The notes beneath the pieces are model-generated. The model did no database searches. It had not been told where the DNA came from and worked only from the letters and a program-made list of their open reading frames with translations. Below, in pieces: positions 24,084-32,863 of a stretch of DNA of 57,719 nt (position 1 is the stretch's first letter; every line of letters begins with the position of its first letter). The stretch covers positions 1 to 57,719 of the forward strand of contig CABHPA010000193.1 of assembly GCA_902168245.1 (NCBI GenBank), in the 5' to 3' direction. This DNA is from Candidatus Melainabacteria bacterium (GTDB lineage: Bacteria > Cyanobacteriota > Vampirovibrionia > Vampirovibrionales > Vampirovibrionaceae). The position numbers and the translations under genes were made by a program.

Positions 24084-24491
24084 ATGGACGAACAGAACTT
24101 CACGCCTGAATATTCCAATGGCAATGAATACGCCAACGAAGCTTTTACCAGCGTAAAAGACAATATTACCGCGGTGAAGGATCGGGTAAGCGAGCAGGCC
24201 AGCGAGTTAAAAGGCAAGATTAGCGCGCAAGCCAGCAACCTGGGCAACCAGCTTGGCCAAAAAATAGACGATGCGCGGGGTAAAACGTCCGCCCGGCTTC
24301 GCAATACCTCCCAGAAAATCCAGAACCTGGCCGTGTACATGGAAGAACATGACGCCAAGGACATGTCCGAATCCGTGGTGCGTTCCTCCCAGGAGCTGAT
24401 TCGCAAGCATCCGGGCAAAAGCATCCTGGCGGGCATTCTGCTGGGCCTTCTGGTGGGTCGTTTGTTCTCCCTCGGCAGAAGCCACCGCTAA
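24084..24491 (+). CDS. YqjD/ElaB-like (DUF883) membrane-anchored protein
   Basis: The 135-residue protein has a long amphipathic helical body (SVKDNITAVKDRVSEQASELKGKISAQASNL) and a C-terminal glycine-zipper membrane anchor, RKHPGKSILAGILLGLLVGRLFS. This is the signature of YqjD/ElaB-type proteins, inner-membrane proteins that associate with ribosomes in stationary phase in E. coli. AAAGGAG precedes the ATG. First gene of a three-gene cassette matching the yqjD-yqjE-yqjK arrangement. Confidence 0.75.
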   Translation: MDEQNFTPEYSNGNEYANEAFTSVKDNITAVKDRVSEQASELKGKISAQASNLGNQLGQKIDDARGKTSARLRNTSQKIQNLAVYMEEHDAKDMSESVVRSSQELIRKHPGKSILAGILLGLLVGRLFSLGRSHR

Positions 24492-24559
24492 TGCCTGAAA
24501 TTTTATAAATCAACCACATCCGATAAGCCAACAGCCATTCACCGAAAAAGGAGTTGTGT

Positions 24560-24919
24560 ATGGGTCTGTCATTTTCCCCTGGCCGAGCGGAACGGGTCGC
24601 TATCAGCGACCTGGTTCGGGAACTGTTCCAGAAGACCGGTGAGTTGATTCGCACCCAACTGGAGTTGACCAAGACCGAGATCAAGGTGGAAAGCATCAAG
24701 CTGGCTCATGCGGCCGCCTACGGATTGGCGGCCCTGCTTCTTGGGCTGGTGTTTCTGGCCTTTCTGGGGGTCAGCATTTTCCTGGCGTTTACCCAGTTGG
24801 TCAGCACCGTGCTGGCCGCCGTGATTACCACGGGCATTCTGCTATTGCTGACCGGCCTGGCGCTGGGCCTGATGATTGCGGAACTACGCAGGAACAGCAC
24901 CCGCATTGACGTTGATTAA
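24560..24919 (+). CDS. phage holin superfamily III / YqjE-like membrane protein
   Basis: This 119-residue protein has an N-terminal helix (ISDLVRELFQKTGELIRTQLELTKTEIKVE) and two membrane spans (AAYGLAALLLGLVFLAFLGVSIFL; VLAAVITTGILLLLTGLALGLMIA), the DUF1469/YqjE pattern. The start at 24560 follows AAAGGAG; an in-frame TTG six bases upstream is not needed. It is the middle gene of the cassette, 68 bp after the DUF883-like gene. The family name is historical and does not imply a phage. Confidence 0.75.
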   Translation: MGLSFSPGRAERVAISDLVRELFQKTGELIRTQLELTKTEIKVESIKLAHAAAYGLAALLLGLVFLAFLGVSIFLAFTQLVSTVLAAVITTGILLLLTGLALGLMIAELRRNSTRIDVD

Positions 24920-24976
24920 CCGATTTATAGAATGCGTTTTTGCAATGTGTTCAACCGAAAAAAGGAGATGCCACCG

Positions 24977-25273
24977 ATGACCACCACGTCCGAACTGCGC
25001 TCCCGGCTGGAGAGCAAGGGGGAGGAAGTTTCGCAAATTGCCCACCGGCTTGAAGATCGCATTGGGGAGTACAAGGATATTACCGGGCTGGTTCGGCAGT
25101 ACCCGTTACAAAGTTTCGGCGTGGCGGCGGGGGTGGGGTTGCTGTTGTCCGGTACGGGCGGCCTGATTATCCGGCAGGCGTTCAAGCAATTGGGCTTGCT
25201 AGCCCAGGCGGGCATAACGGCAGCCATTTTGTCCGCCTTGAATGAACCCCGGCCAGCCGGTCGTCCAGATTAA
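24977..25273 (+). CDS. small membrane protein of the YqjD/E-type cassette
   Basis: The 98-residue product has a helical head (SELRSRLESKGEEVSQIAHRLEDRIGEYKDI), then RQYPLQSFGVAAGVGLLLSGTGGLII and a second hydrophobic helix (GLLAQAGITAAILSAL). The start ATG at 24977 follows AAAGGAG with 9-nt spacing; an upstream in-frame start would lack a site. The RQYPLQSFGVAAGVGLLL stretch resembles the DUF883 anchor, so it may be a second YqjD-like member. The cassette ends at the terminator 25290-25323. Confidence 0.65.
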   Translation: MTTTSELRSRLESKGEEVSQIAHRLEDRIGEYKDITGLVRQYPLQSFGVAAGVGLLLSGTGGLIIRQAFKQLGLLAQAGITAAILSALNEPRPAGRPD

Positions 25274-25289
25274 AATCGGAATTGGATCT

Positions 25290-25323
25290 AAAAAGCCGGG
25301 GCCATTTGGTCCCGGCTTTTTTA
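25290..25323 (+). terminator. terminator of the YqjD/E-type cassette
   Basis: AAAAAGCCGGG-GCCATTTGGT-CCCGGCTTTTTT makes an 11-bp stem ending in a T-tract, 17 bp after the last stop codon. A diverged copy of this hairpin recurs at 25755-25784. Confidence 0.9.
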
Positions 25324-25633
25324 CGCTTCTACCTTCTACTCTCAGCTACTCCACTCATCAACAACTTGTCTGAATTCGGCGCGCCGAACCCAAAACCGCA
25401 CGATCAAGCCGGATGCTTGCCAACCAGCCTGTTACCGCCGGATTCAAACCAGTGGTTGATGTGATGAAACAACAGCCTAAAAAAGTTGAAAACGAAATGA
25501 AAAATGCAATATGGTTTTTATGGGGTTTAACCCGCCTTTAGCTCTCTCTCCTTCAGCCTTTTCTCTTCTTGCAGTGTCCTTGTACTTGTATAAAAACAAA
25601 TAATTGGATTTCGATGTTATTATTTGAACTTTT
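25290..25633. repeat. diverged duplication, copy 1
   Basis: The first of two related non-coding blocks. Shared landmarks in order: terminator-like hairpin with CCATTTGG loop; ACGCTTCTACCTTCTACTCT immediately after it; GGTTTAACCCGCC...CTCTCTCT near 25525-25555; and TATAAAAACAAATAATTGGA...GATGTTA...TTTGAAC at about 25590-25630. The inner ~200 bp are not alignable by eye. Confidence 0.65.
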
Positions 25634-25754
25634 ATTTCATTGATATTTCAGGAACTGGTCTTTTAAATTCCTGGCTTTCTTTTTGGGTAAACACGCTTCC
25701 GTTTTCTTATGGATCGGGCCGGGAGGATGCCAAGCGCCAGCAGCCAATACACTG

Positions 25755-26115
25755 AAAAAACCGGAACCATTTGGTTCCGGCTTTCACGCTTCTACCTTCT
25801 ACTCTCAGCTACACACCTGTTACTCTGATTACTCTAAAAAATATTCGGAATTTTCCCAAATTCGATACCGATTACTCTGTTGTTTTAATCCAGCCGTTAT
25901 CAGCCTGTGCATTGCAGACTGAAGCCTATGTTTGCTGTTATACCGGATTTGGAAAAAGCCCTCTGAGCAGGAAGCCCTTGGTCAATCATTCGTTAAATAA
26001 AGGATTAACCCAGCCTCTGTCTCTCTCTATTCAATCGCATAGTCATCGAATATAACGTCTCTCTGCATGCATAAAAACAATTAATTGGATTCTGATGTTA
26101 GTTTGTGAACATTTG
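25755..26115. repeat. diverged duplication, copy 2
   Basis: The second block carries the same landmarks in the same order and orientation. A hairpin AAAAAACCGGAACC...GGTTCCGGCTTT lies at 25755-25784, then the identical ACGCTTCTACCTTCTACTCT, GGATTAACCCAGCC...TCTCTCT, and CATAAAAACAATTAATTGGA...GATGTTA...TGTGAAC ending near 26110. The offset from copy 1 is about 465 bp. Neither copy holds a credible ORF. Confidence 0.65.
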
Positions 26116-26394
26116 TAACGCGTTGGGGCGCGGGACTCCTAGTAACGCCCCATCCGCGTTTTGCGGCATGCGCTGGATTCCCGCAACCGCTTCCTTTACA
26201 CTGGTTCAAGAGAGCCATATCCCATTGAATGAGTGGGCCGCGCGATCGGCGATCGGGCGGGTAAAACGTCAAATTTTGGGGTCTGGAACGGCGAAGAAGC
26301 AGAACAGCTCACCCAAAAAAGAGAGTGTCGGAAACGCGATAACGGAAATGCAATAACAAAGAAACGCAATAAAAATAAAAAGGATAGGCGGACT

Positions 26395-27720
26395 ATGAAA
26401 GCGCATATTATTGCAGTCGGGAGCGAACTGCTGATTGGGGACGTGATTAATTCCAACGCGGCCTGGATTTCCCGGCAACTGGCCAACCTGGGCGTAGACG
26501 TGCATTACCACGTGACGGTGGGCGATAATCCCGCCCGTATCCATGGGGTGATGGCCCAGGCCATTGAGCAGTCCGATCTGCTGATTTTTACAGGCGGCCT
26601 GGGGCCGACCGAGGATGACCTGACCATTGCCACCATCGCCGATTACTTCAAGACCCCGCTGATTTCCGACCCGGAATCGGAGCGGACTATTAAAAGCTAT
26701 TTCATCGCGCGGGGCATGCCCATGTCCGCCACCAACCTGAAGCAGGCCAAAAAGCCGGATGGGGCGATCACGGTTACAAACCCGATTGGCACCGCGCCGG
26801 GCATTGCCTGGGACGTTTCCGCCAAAACCGGGAAAACCACCTGTTTGCTCACGTTTCCGGGCGTCCCCAAAGAGCTGTACGCCATGTGGCCGCAAGGGGC
26901 GGAATTTATTCGCCAGAAGCAGCGGGACGCCCATGAAAACGCCGAGGTGCTGGTGAGCCGCTATTTGCACTTTTTTGGCATCGGGGAATCCAAGCTGGGG
27001 GAACTGTTGGCGGATTTGATGACCACTGCCAACCCCACCGTGGCCCCTTACGTGGGCCATGCCGAAGTGAAAATCCGCATTGCGGCCAAGGCGCAAAGCG
27101 AAGAACAGGCGCTGGCCATGATTGAGCCGGTGAAGGCGGAAATCTTGAACCGCTGCGGCGACTATTACTACGGCGATGATGATGCAACGCTGGAACAGTG
27201 CGTGGCCAAGCTACTGACCGCCAAAGGGTACAGCTTGGCTGTGGCGGAATCCTGCACGGGCGGGCTGATCAGCAGCCGCCTGACTGATGTGCCGGGCAGC
27301 AGCGCCTTTACCTTTATTAACATGACCACCTATGGCAATCTGGAGAAAACGCAATACCTGGGCGTTCGGGCGGAAACCCTGAAGGCGTTCGGGGCGGTCA
27401 GCCCGGAAGTGGCTGCCGAGATGGCCCTTGGCATGCGGGAGAAGACCGGCCACACCATCGGCGTTTCCGTAACCGGGATTGCCGGGCCGGACGGCGGCAG
27501 CGAGGAAAAGCCGGTGGGCCTGGCGTATGTGGGCATCGCTGGGCCGGGGCCGGGTGCTTTATACGTTAAAAAAGTGCTGGTGAACAGCCGCTACAGTCGC
27601 CCGGACATTAAGCACTGGTTTAGCCAGTACGTGCTGAGCTTTGTGCTGCAAAACCTGCGTGGCAAGCTGGAAACGGAATACCCGGCGTTAGCGGGCCAGG
27701 CGGTTTCCCCCGGCTTATGA
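26395..27720 (+). CDS. cinA: CinA-like protein (nicotinamide-nucleotide amidohydrolase / MoCF domain)
   Basis: This 441-residue two-domain protein begins MKAHIIAVGSELLIGDVINSN, the CinA start, with the MoCF-binding fold signature LLIFTGGLGPTEDDLT at about 64-80. The C-terminal domain (about 275-430) is the PncC-type amidohydrolase, with YSLAVAESCTGGLISSRLTDVPGSS and VSVTGIAGPDGGSEEKPVGLAY. It deamidates NMN to nicotinate mononucleotide in pyridine-nucleotide salvage; the N-terminal domain is an ADP-ribose pyrophosphatase-type domain in characterised members. The ATG at 26395 follows AAAAGGATAGG; the longer open frame upstream is not used. Monocistronic as far as seen. Confidence 0.93.
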   Translation: MKAHIIAVGSELLIGDVINSNAAWISRQLANLGVDVHYHVTVGDNPARIHGVMAQAIEQSDLLIFTGGLGPTEDDLTIATIADYFKTPLISDPESERTIKSYFIARGMPMSATNLKQAKKPDGAITVTNPIGTAPGIAWDVSAKTGKTTCLLTFPGVPKELYAMWPQGAEFIRQKQRDAHENAEVLVSRYLHFFGIGESKLGELLADLMTTANPTVAPYVGHAEVKIRIAAKAQSEEQALAMIEPVKAEILNRCGDYYYGDDDATLEQCVAKLLTAKGYSLAVAESCTGGLISSRLTDVPGSSAFTFINMTTYGNLEKTQYLGVRAETLKAFGAVSPEVAAEMALGMREKTGHTIGVSVTGIAGPDGGSEEKPVGLAYVGIAGPGPGALYVKKVLVNSRYSRPDIKHWFSQYVLSFVLQNLRGKLETEYPALAGQAVSPGL

Positions 27721-27953
27721 CATGTACCGAGCCAGCAGGATAGAGGCAATCCGCCAAAGGTTGCCTTGCTGGTTTGCCTCGATTGGGCTGGGCCGCGTCC
27801 CGCGTTTGGCCCGTTTGTGGCAAGGGAAAGGCAAACGTGGGTATATTTCCCTATTTTGGGTAAAACCGGCCTGCGCAGTGGCAAAAAATTCCTTGAGGGG
27901 GTTTTATACAGCAGAAGTCCAGCCTGTCCTATTCCCGAAGGAGTGCCTTGCCC

Positions 27954-28301
27954 ATGGTCAGCAATAATTTCTCCAGGCCGCAGTCAGCCAGCTACACACC
28001 GTCTGTCCTGGCTAGTGGAATGCCTTTTCCGCGCACCGTAAGGGCCGAGAGTTCCGATAGCGTCCAGATCTCCTCCCCAAAAGCGGGCAATCAACCCAAG
28101 TTCTCCGGGGCCGCTGGGGCAGCCATCGGCGCGATGACGGGTGGCGTGATTGGCGGGGTGGCCGCCGCCATGATTGGTTTCCCGTCCCTGCTGCTGGGCT
28201 TCCTGTTCCATCCGCTTTGGGCGGTGGCGCTGGCTTCCCCCCTGCTAATCCCGGCCGGTATGTTTATTGGCGCGTTGCTGGGCAAGGGCGGCCATAAATA
28301 A
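27954..28301 (+). CDS. small glycine-zipper membrane protein with KFSG motif
   Basis: The 115-residue protein has a Ser/Pro-rich N-terminal half ending QPKFSGAAGAA (KFSG at 49-52). Then come two hydrophobic glycine-zipper segments (AIGAMTGGVIGGVAAAMIGFPSLLLGFLFHPL; AVALASPLLIPAGMFIGALLG). A GAAGGAG site precedes the ATG at 27954. Not recognised as a named family. It is one of four orphans in this window with [RK]F[AS]G near the start of the folded part. It is followed by a strong terminator. Confidence 0.55.
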   Translation: MVSNNFSRPQSASYTPSVLASGMPFPRTVRAESSDSVQISSPKAGNQPKFSGAAGAAIGAMTGGVIGGVAAAMIGFPSLLLGFLFHPLWAVALASPLLIPAGMFIGALLGKGGHK

Positions 28302-28326
28302 CCACCGTCTTCCAGTCAGAAGATCA

Positions 28327-28365
28327 AAAGAGTCCGGTGCTTTTTCGCCGGACTCTTTCTTTTTC
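28327..28365 (+). terminator. intrinsic terminator
   Basis: AAAGAGTCCGG (28328-28338) pairs with CCGGACTCTTT (28348-28358), an 11-bp stem with a 9-nt loop, followed by CTTTTT. It ends the unit of the small membrane protein. Confidence 0.88.
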
Positions 28366-28549
28366 GCCTTCTCTCTCTTGATGAAGCCCCCACACGGGCC
28401 TTGGAGGTTTACTGTGAACCTCGCCCGCAGCGCGCAATTTCCCTGGTGAGCCACGTTTTTGTGGGAAAGGCGCTGCTTCCCTCTACCATTCCACTTCTAC
28501 CACGCTGATTGTTTGGAATTCTGATTGGGGGATGCCGCTTGCCTACCGC

Positions 28550-29398
28550 TTATTTCACTAGAACTAATGTAGTGTTGCGGCGGGTCTTGGTGCGGCCCAG
28601 TTCCTTGTTGAGCTGGATGATCCGCTTTTCGATGAAGTCCGTGTTCTTGCTGCTGGGGCGCATTTTCATCACCTGCTGGTAGCACTCGATGGCATCCGCG
28701 CGTTTTCCGGCCTTGTCCAGGGTAATGGCCAGCCCCAGGTGTCCGCGGGAGAATTCTGGCGCCTTGGCCACTAGCTTGCGGAACAGGCTTTCCGCCGCGT
28801 CGTACAGGCCGATTCTCATGTAGATGCTGCCCAGGTTGTTGTAGGCGGGCAGGAATTCGGCCTCGATGCTGATGATTTCCAGGTACAGCCGAATGGCGTA
28901 ATCAAAGTCTTCCGTGGTTTCCACCACCAGCGCCAGCCCGAAGCGGGCTTCTACCGAGTTGCGATCCAGCTTGATGGCCCGCTCGTAGTGGTGGATGGAC
29001 TTGGCGGTGTAACCGCACTCCGCATAGCATTTGGCAATGTCCAAGTGCAGTTCCTTGCGGAAGTTGTTCTGCTCAATGGCCTTGTTTAAATACTGGATGG
29101 CGCCCATGGTGTCGCCCTTGCGGCGGAAGCACTTGGCGATGCCCAGATAGGCTTCGGTAAAATCGTGCCGATGCTCTAGGGCCATGCGGTAATAAGAGAT
29201 GGCGACATCGATCTCTTCCCGGTAGCGATGGGTGTCGCCGGAAATGAGGTGATCGTATGCCTTGCCGTACTTGGTTTTGAGGGGGTTGGCCACTTCGGTT
29301 GACAGCCCGCCCGTAAAGCGGTTGAGGGCGGTCATCAGCTTGGAGGAATAGCGAATGCCTTGCTGCTGGGCGGATTGTAACGGTTCATTTGAACTCAT
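28550..29398 (-). CDS. tetratricopeptide-repeat protein
   Basis: This 282-residue cytoplasmic-type protein has about six consecutive TPR units from residue ~70 onward (AISYYRMALEHRHDFTEAYLGIAKCFRRKGDTMGAIQYLNKAIEQ..., ...AYNNLGSIYMRIGLYDAAESLFRKLVAKAPEFSRGHLGLAITLDKAGKRADAIECYQQ). No signal peptide is visible. The ATG at 29398 has AGGGAGA upstream; the longer frame to 29449 lacks a site. Partner proteins unknown. It is transcribed away from ybaB-recR. Confidence 0.8.
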   Translation of the reverse strand: MSSNEPLQSAQQQGIRYSSKLMTALNRFTGGLSTEVANPLKTKYGKAYDHLISGDTHRYREEIDVAISYYRMALEHRHDFTEAYLGIAKCFRRKGDTMGAIQYLNKAIEQNNFRKELHLDIAKCYAECGYTAKSIHHYERAIKLDRNSVEARFGLALVVETTEDFDYAIRLYLEIISIEAEFLPAYNNLGSIYMRIGLYDAAESLFRKLVAKAPEFSRGHLGLAITLDKAGKRADAIECYQQVMKMRPSSKNTDFIEKRIIQLNKELGRTKTRRNTTLVLVK

Positions 29399-29851
29399 GG
29401 AAAAATATCTCCCTGAATGCGAAGGAGCAAAATCTAACCGGGATTCCACTTACCACGTCTACTTGAGAAAAATCTCACCTGACATGAGTTATTGTAGAGG
29501 CCGGGTTCGTTCTTGGAATCGTCCAGAGGATCGATGCCGAAGGATCAATGTTTGGGATGAGGATGAAAATTGTCTGGCTTGCTGTGTTTGTATAAAAACA
29601 GGCTTTTTGGCGGGGCGGGAATCCGCATGGACATCCTGACCGGCGGCGGGCCTTTGGGGTATAATAGCCGCACCTGAGGGCAGCCACCTTTATACAAGGC
29701 GAGCAAGCCATCGCCTTTTTTCCGGTTTTCACGCCGGGAATCGCCATTTTTTCGTTGGCATGGCCCCCTCAAACCTGTTTTGAATGTCTGGCCTCCAACC
29801 ACCAGCAATCGGTATCCGGTATCAGAATCAAGTTAAGAAAGGTATTTCCCC
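29399..29851. other. divergent intergenic region with the ybaB-recR promoter
   Basis: This lies between the reverse TPR gene and forward ybaB. It contains the promoter at 29636-29665. Short ORFs on both strands show no start signals. Nothing else is identified. Confidence 0.45.
29636..29665 (+). promoter_or_regulatory. promoter upstream of ybaB-recR
   Basis: CTGACC (29636-29641) and a perfect TATAAT (29660-29665) are 18 bp apart. Transcription would start near 29672, leaving a ~180-nt leader before ybaB at 29852. Confidence 0.55.
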
Positions 29852-30169
29852 ATGTTCAATATCCAGCAGATGATGAAACAGGCCCAGAAAATGCAGGATC
29901 AGATGAAGGACATTCAGGAGGAAATGGAACGCACCGAGTTTACGGGAACCGCTGGCGGCGGGGCCGTGGTCGTAACCTGCAACGGCAAATACGAGTTCCT
30001 TTCCGTGAAAATTAACCAGGAAGCCATGAGCGATAAAGACATGCTGGAAGATCTGGTGCTAGCCGCCCTGAAAGACGCCAGCAACAAGGTCAGCGAGACA
30101 ATGGAGCAGAAAATGTCCAAAATTACCGCTGGCCTGAACATTCCCGGACTGAAACTCCCCGGTTTCTAA
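29852..30169 (+). CDS. ybaB: YbaB/EbfC family nucleoid-associated protein
   Basis: A 105-residue protein with the YbaB helix-strand-helix layout: MFNIQQMMKQAQKMQDQMKDIQEEMERTEFTG, then GGGAVVVTCNGKYEFLSVKIN, then DLVLAALKDASNKVSETMEQKMSKITAGL. It forms tweezer-like dimers that bind DNA. It lies 148 bp upstream of recR in the order conserved in many bacteria; dnaX, the usual third member, is not here. Confidence 0.93.
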   Translation: MFNIQQMMKQAQKMQDQMKDIQEEMERTEFTGTAGGGAVVVTCNGKYEFLSVKINQEAMSDKDMLEDLVLAALKDASNKVSETMEQKMSKITAGLNIPGLKLPGF

Positions 30170-30317
30170 AACGTCTTATGATTTAAACAGGCTTGGCCAT
30201 TGCGGGACACTGGTTGAGGCGTTGCCGCTTGGTTTCTAACGAGGCTGGCGTTTGCTCGACCGGCTCCCGTAGTGGTCTTTTATGCCTGGCTTTACAAACC
30301 GATAGAGTGTTTTGAGC

Positions 30318-30914
30318 ATGAGCTACACCCTTCCCCTGGCCCGCCTGATCGAGGAATTCCAGAAACTGCCCGGTATTGGTCCCAAGTCTGCCCAACGGCT
30401 GGCCTTCCATGTGCTGAAGCAGCCGCACGAGGACGTGCGTAATTTTTCCGACGCGTTGCTGGACGCGCGGGACAAGATTGGCTACTGCCAGCGCTGCTTT
30501 AACCTTTCCGCACAAAGCGTATGCGAAATTTGCAGCCAGCCGGGCCGTAAGCAGAACCTGCTATGCCTGGTGTCGGAACCCAAGGACTTGTACGCGCTGG
30601 AGCGAACCGGTGAGTACAAGGGCTTTTACCATGTGCTGCAAGGGCTGATTTCCCCGCTGGAAGGCATTGGGCCGGAAGATCTCAAAATCAAGGAACTACT
30701 CGCCCGCCTGTCCGATCCGGGTGTGGAAGAGATTATACTAGCCTTGCCGCCTTCCATTGAGGGCGATACCACCAGCCTGTACCTCTCGCGCCTGATCAAG
30801 CCGCTGGGCGTCCGGCTGACCCGCATTGCCTTCGGCCTGCCTGTGGGCGCGGACTTGGAATACGCCGACAGCATGACCATTACCCGCGCGCTTCAGGGCC
30901 GTCAGGCCGTTTAG
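30318..30914 (+). CDS. recR: recombination mediator protein RecR
   Basis: This 198-residue protein starts with a helix-hairpin-helix ([20 protein letters not shown]). A C4 zinc finger ([16 protein letters not shown]) follows, then the TOPRIM domain ([42 protein letters not shown]), and the C-terminal [36 protein letters not shown]. With RecO/RecF it loads RecA onto SSB-coated gaps. The ATG at 30318 is favoured over the in-frame TTG at 30312. Full length and canonical. Confidence 0.96.
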   Translation: MSYTLPLARLIEEFQKLPGIGPKSAQRLAFHVLKQPHEDVRNFSDALLDARDKIGYCQRCFNLSAQSVCEICSQPGRKQNLLCLVSEPKDLYALERTGEYKGFYHVLQGLISPLEGIGPEDLKIKELLARLSDPGVEEIILALPPSIEGDTTSLYLSRLIKPLGVRLTRIAFGLPVGADLEYADSMTITRALQGRQAV

Positions 30915-30932
30915 GGGGGGCTTCCCCTTTTT
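30914..30932 (+). terminator. short G/C hairpin with T-tract after recR
   Basis: A run of Gs followed by CTT, CCCC and TTTTT (stem about 4 bp) directly follows the recR stop. The stem is short, so termination strength is uncertain. Confidence 0.4.
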
Positions 30933-31009
30933 CCCCTCCGCCCGCAGGATACGGCCCGGCCTTTCGCTTGGCTATACTGCCAACACCAGAGACCGGGAAA
31001 ATCGAGTTG

Positions 31010-31312
31010 ATGAAGCACACCGATCGCAATACGATGATTTTTCGTCTGTTCATGTGCTTGTTTGCGGTTTCGCTGTTTGCACAATCATCGGGTTCAGCCT
31101 GGGCCGTTGCTGTTCGGCGCTGCTATCAAAAAGAGCCTCCGCTCATTCTGGGACAGTCCTCGCAGGACAATTTGTATCCCATTGTACGGGAATGGCATCG
31201 ACAACTGGACGCGCAGGCGATGATCCGGCTGGGTTCCCCGCAGGCGCCTTTCTTGGAAGAGCCTGCGTATAGACCTGGGGAGCCGCGCGCCTTTCCGCCC
31301 GGAGGCATTTAA
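31010..31312 (+). CDS. small exported protein of unknown function
   Basis: A 100-residue product with a likely signal peptide (MKHTDRNTM, then IFRLFMCLFAVSLFAQSSGSAWA). The short mature part is rich in Pro, Gln and Arg (PPLILGQSSQDNLYPIVREWHRQLD). No domain recognised. The ribosome site is weak, so the start is uncertain; an ATG nine codons in is an alternative. It sits ~95 bp after recR with its own A/T-poor leader. Confidence 0.45.
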   Translation: MKHTDRNTMIFRLFMCLFAVSLFAQSSGSAWAVAVRRCYQKEPPLILGQSSQDNLYPIVREWHRQLDAQAMIRLGSPQAPFLEEPAYRPGEPRAFPPGGI

Positions 31313-31413
31313 GCCTGAGCCTTGCCATCAGGGAAGTGAATTGCAAACCCGCCAGAAGCGCCCGTTGAGCGCGTTCCGATGGGTTTGACGAGGGTTTTCT
31401 TTAAAAGGTGGGT

Positions 31414-32511
31414 TTATGTTCCCGGCTTTAATTTCTCTTGGGAGGATGGCTTGTTGCTTGGTTCTGGAGCCGTCCCCAGTTGGCCTATGGCCGAATTCAA
31501 GGCGCTTTCCATCTCACCTTGGGTGTCATTCGTGCATCCTTTTTGGCCGCTGCCACCCTGAGCCTGTTGAGAAGCACCGTCCTCATTGGTGGCATTGGTT
31601 TTATTTATGCCATTAGCACTGTCTCCTTTGCCTCTGGCCTGTCCCGAAGTGCCGCTGGTTAGGCCATCGTTTGCATTCCCTGTATTTCCGACGGTTCCAG
31701 TGTTTCCGATGTTGCCTGCATCACCGTGATCGGGCTGGTTCGTGCAGTCATCGCTGCCTCCGCCACCAATGCCTGGGGGCATAACTGGCGTATCAGTGGC
31801 GGTGGGAAACGGTATGGGCGTGGGGAGACTAAAAGTGGGCGTGGGAGCTGGCGTCCACGGTGGGGTAAACTGGGGCGTGGTGGTGGGATTGTTGTTGACA
31901 GGAGCCGGGCAATGTTTCGTGGCGTTTCCAATGGCGTAGCCTTCGCCGCCAAATGCGGCCGCAATCAGCAAGCCAAGCGTACAAAATGCTTTCCAATGGT
32001 TGCGCAACGCCTGCACAAAGGATTCTTTCCTCTGTGGGGCTTGCTGCTGTGGGTGCATAGCCACGTAATGCGGTTGGGCGCCCTGTTGTTGCAATAGTTG
32101 ATGGATAGGGTGATCCGGTGGATACACGTGGCCATAATTAGGTGGCGTTGGGCTATTGGGATCATGAGGATCTCCCAAATGCGCGTTGTGCTGGATGAAC
32201 CGGGCCATTTCCAGATCCTCTTCCCCAGGTTCCCACACGCCGTGACGACGCATGAATGGTGCTACGATGGGAACAGGCTGGGCGAGGGGGATTTGTTCCA
32301 GCGCTGGCTCAGAGGCTTCCAAATCCACAGACTGTCTTTGTTGATGGCCTGTGGTGCTGGTTTCACCGTTGCCGCTGAGCAAAAAAGCGTCTGCTTCCTG
32401 CCTGGCGATGGCTGCTTGCCGGGTAATGTCAAGGCTTTCGCGCCTGCTGTTGCTGCCCGCGAACCGTGTAGCGCCTGGCATGGGCCGGGCGGCGTATAGC
32501 AAAGTGTTCAA
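31414..32511 (-). CDS. single-pass membrane protein with low-complexity tail and RFAG motif
   Basis: The 365-residue protein starts with TTG, supported by GAGG nine bases upstream; no later ATG has a site. Residues 16-19 are RFAG. A Gln/Pro-rich N-terminal half leads to one transmembrane helix (AFCTLGLLIAAAFGGEGYAIG, about residues 177-197). Then come a Pro/Thr-rich stalk (TPPWTPAPTPTFSLPTPIP) and a Gly/Asn/Thr repeat tail (GNIGNTGTVGNTGNANDG). No enzyme motif. The topology suggests a type II-like or cell-envelope stalk protein. Not recognised. Confidence 0.6.
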   Translation of the reverse strand: MNTLLYAARPMPGATRFAGSNSRRESLDITRQAAIARQEADAFLLSGNGETSTTGHQQRQSVDLEASEPALEQIPLAQPVPIVAPFMRRHGVWEPGEEDLEMARFIQHNAHLGDPHDPNSPTPPNYGHVYPPDHPIHQLLQQQGAQPHYVAMHPQQQAPQRKESFVQALRNHWKAFCTLGLLIAAAFGGEGYAIGNATKHCPAPVNNNPTTTPQFTPPWTPAPTPTFSLPTPIPFPTATDTPVMPPGIGGGGSDDCTNQPDHGDAGNIGNTGTVGNTGNANDGLTSGTSGQARGKGDSANGINKTNATNEDGASQQAQGGSGQKGCTNDTQGEMESALNSAIGQLGTAPEPSNKPSSQEKLKPGT

Positions 32512-32863
32512 GGTAATAAACCTCTCTGGTTAGATCGATAAAAAAGGTGTTTGATGAACAGGGAAAATGGCGAGCCAAATCAACTGGCCCCCTCTTTTGG
32601 CAGCAATATATCTCAAACGGCTGAGTTTTGCACCTTAAAAATTAATAGCCGCCTCAACAGATTGCGCTGAAAATCCCTTAAAGTGCCAGGGGCAAAAGAA
32701 AAGCCCGTTCATAGTTTGCAGTGGTCATTAGAGCCGCTATCTTAATTGCTCATCAATTGGGATTAACCTTTTTGAACCCTTATCTTCTGGCGTGTTTTAC
32801 CTTTAAAAACAGTGGCCTTCGATAGATACTTTTTTGAATCACTTACTATTGAGAGGGCAAAAT
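32512..32863. other. A/T-rich divergent intergenic region
   Basis: This lies between the reverse low-complexity membrane protein and the forward frameshifted gene. Composition is A/T-rich and no ORF is convincing. It probably holds two divergent promoters, but their boxes are not clear. Confidence 0.4.

Larger units (their letters stand above)
25274..26394. other. 1.1-kb non-coding region with duplicated block
   Basis: This is the longest gene-free stretch in the window, between the envelope cassette and cinA. It consists of the two diverged copies (25290-25633 and 25755-26115), a ~120-bp spacer, and a 280-bp leader before cinA. Base composition is A/T- and pyrimidine-rich on the forward strand. 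No ORF has a plausible start site; one frame running into cinA from 26233 lacks protein-like composition before 26395. Confidence 0.6.

Noticed and set aside
24560..24919. Holin-superfamily name taken as evidence of a prophage
   Set aside because: The gene sits in a YqjD/YqjE-type envelope cassette common in bacterial chromosomes; no lysis genes are near.
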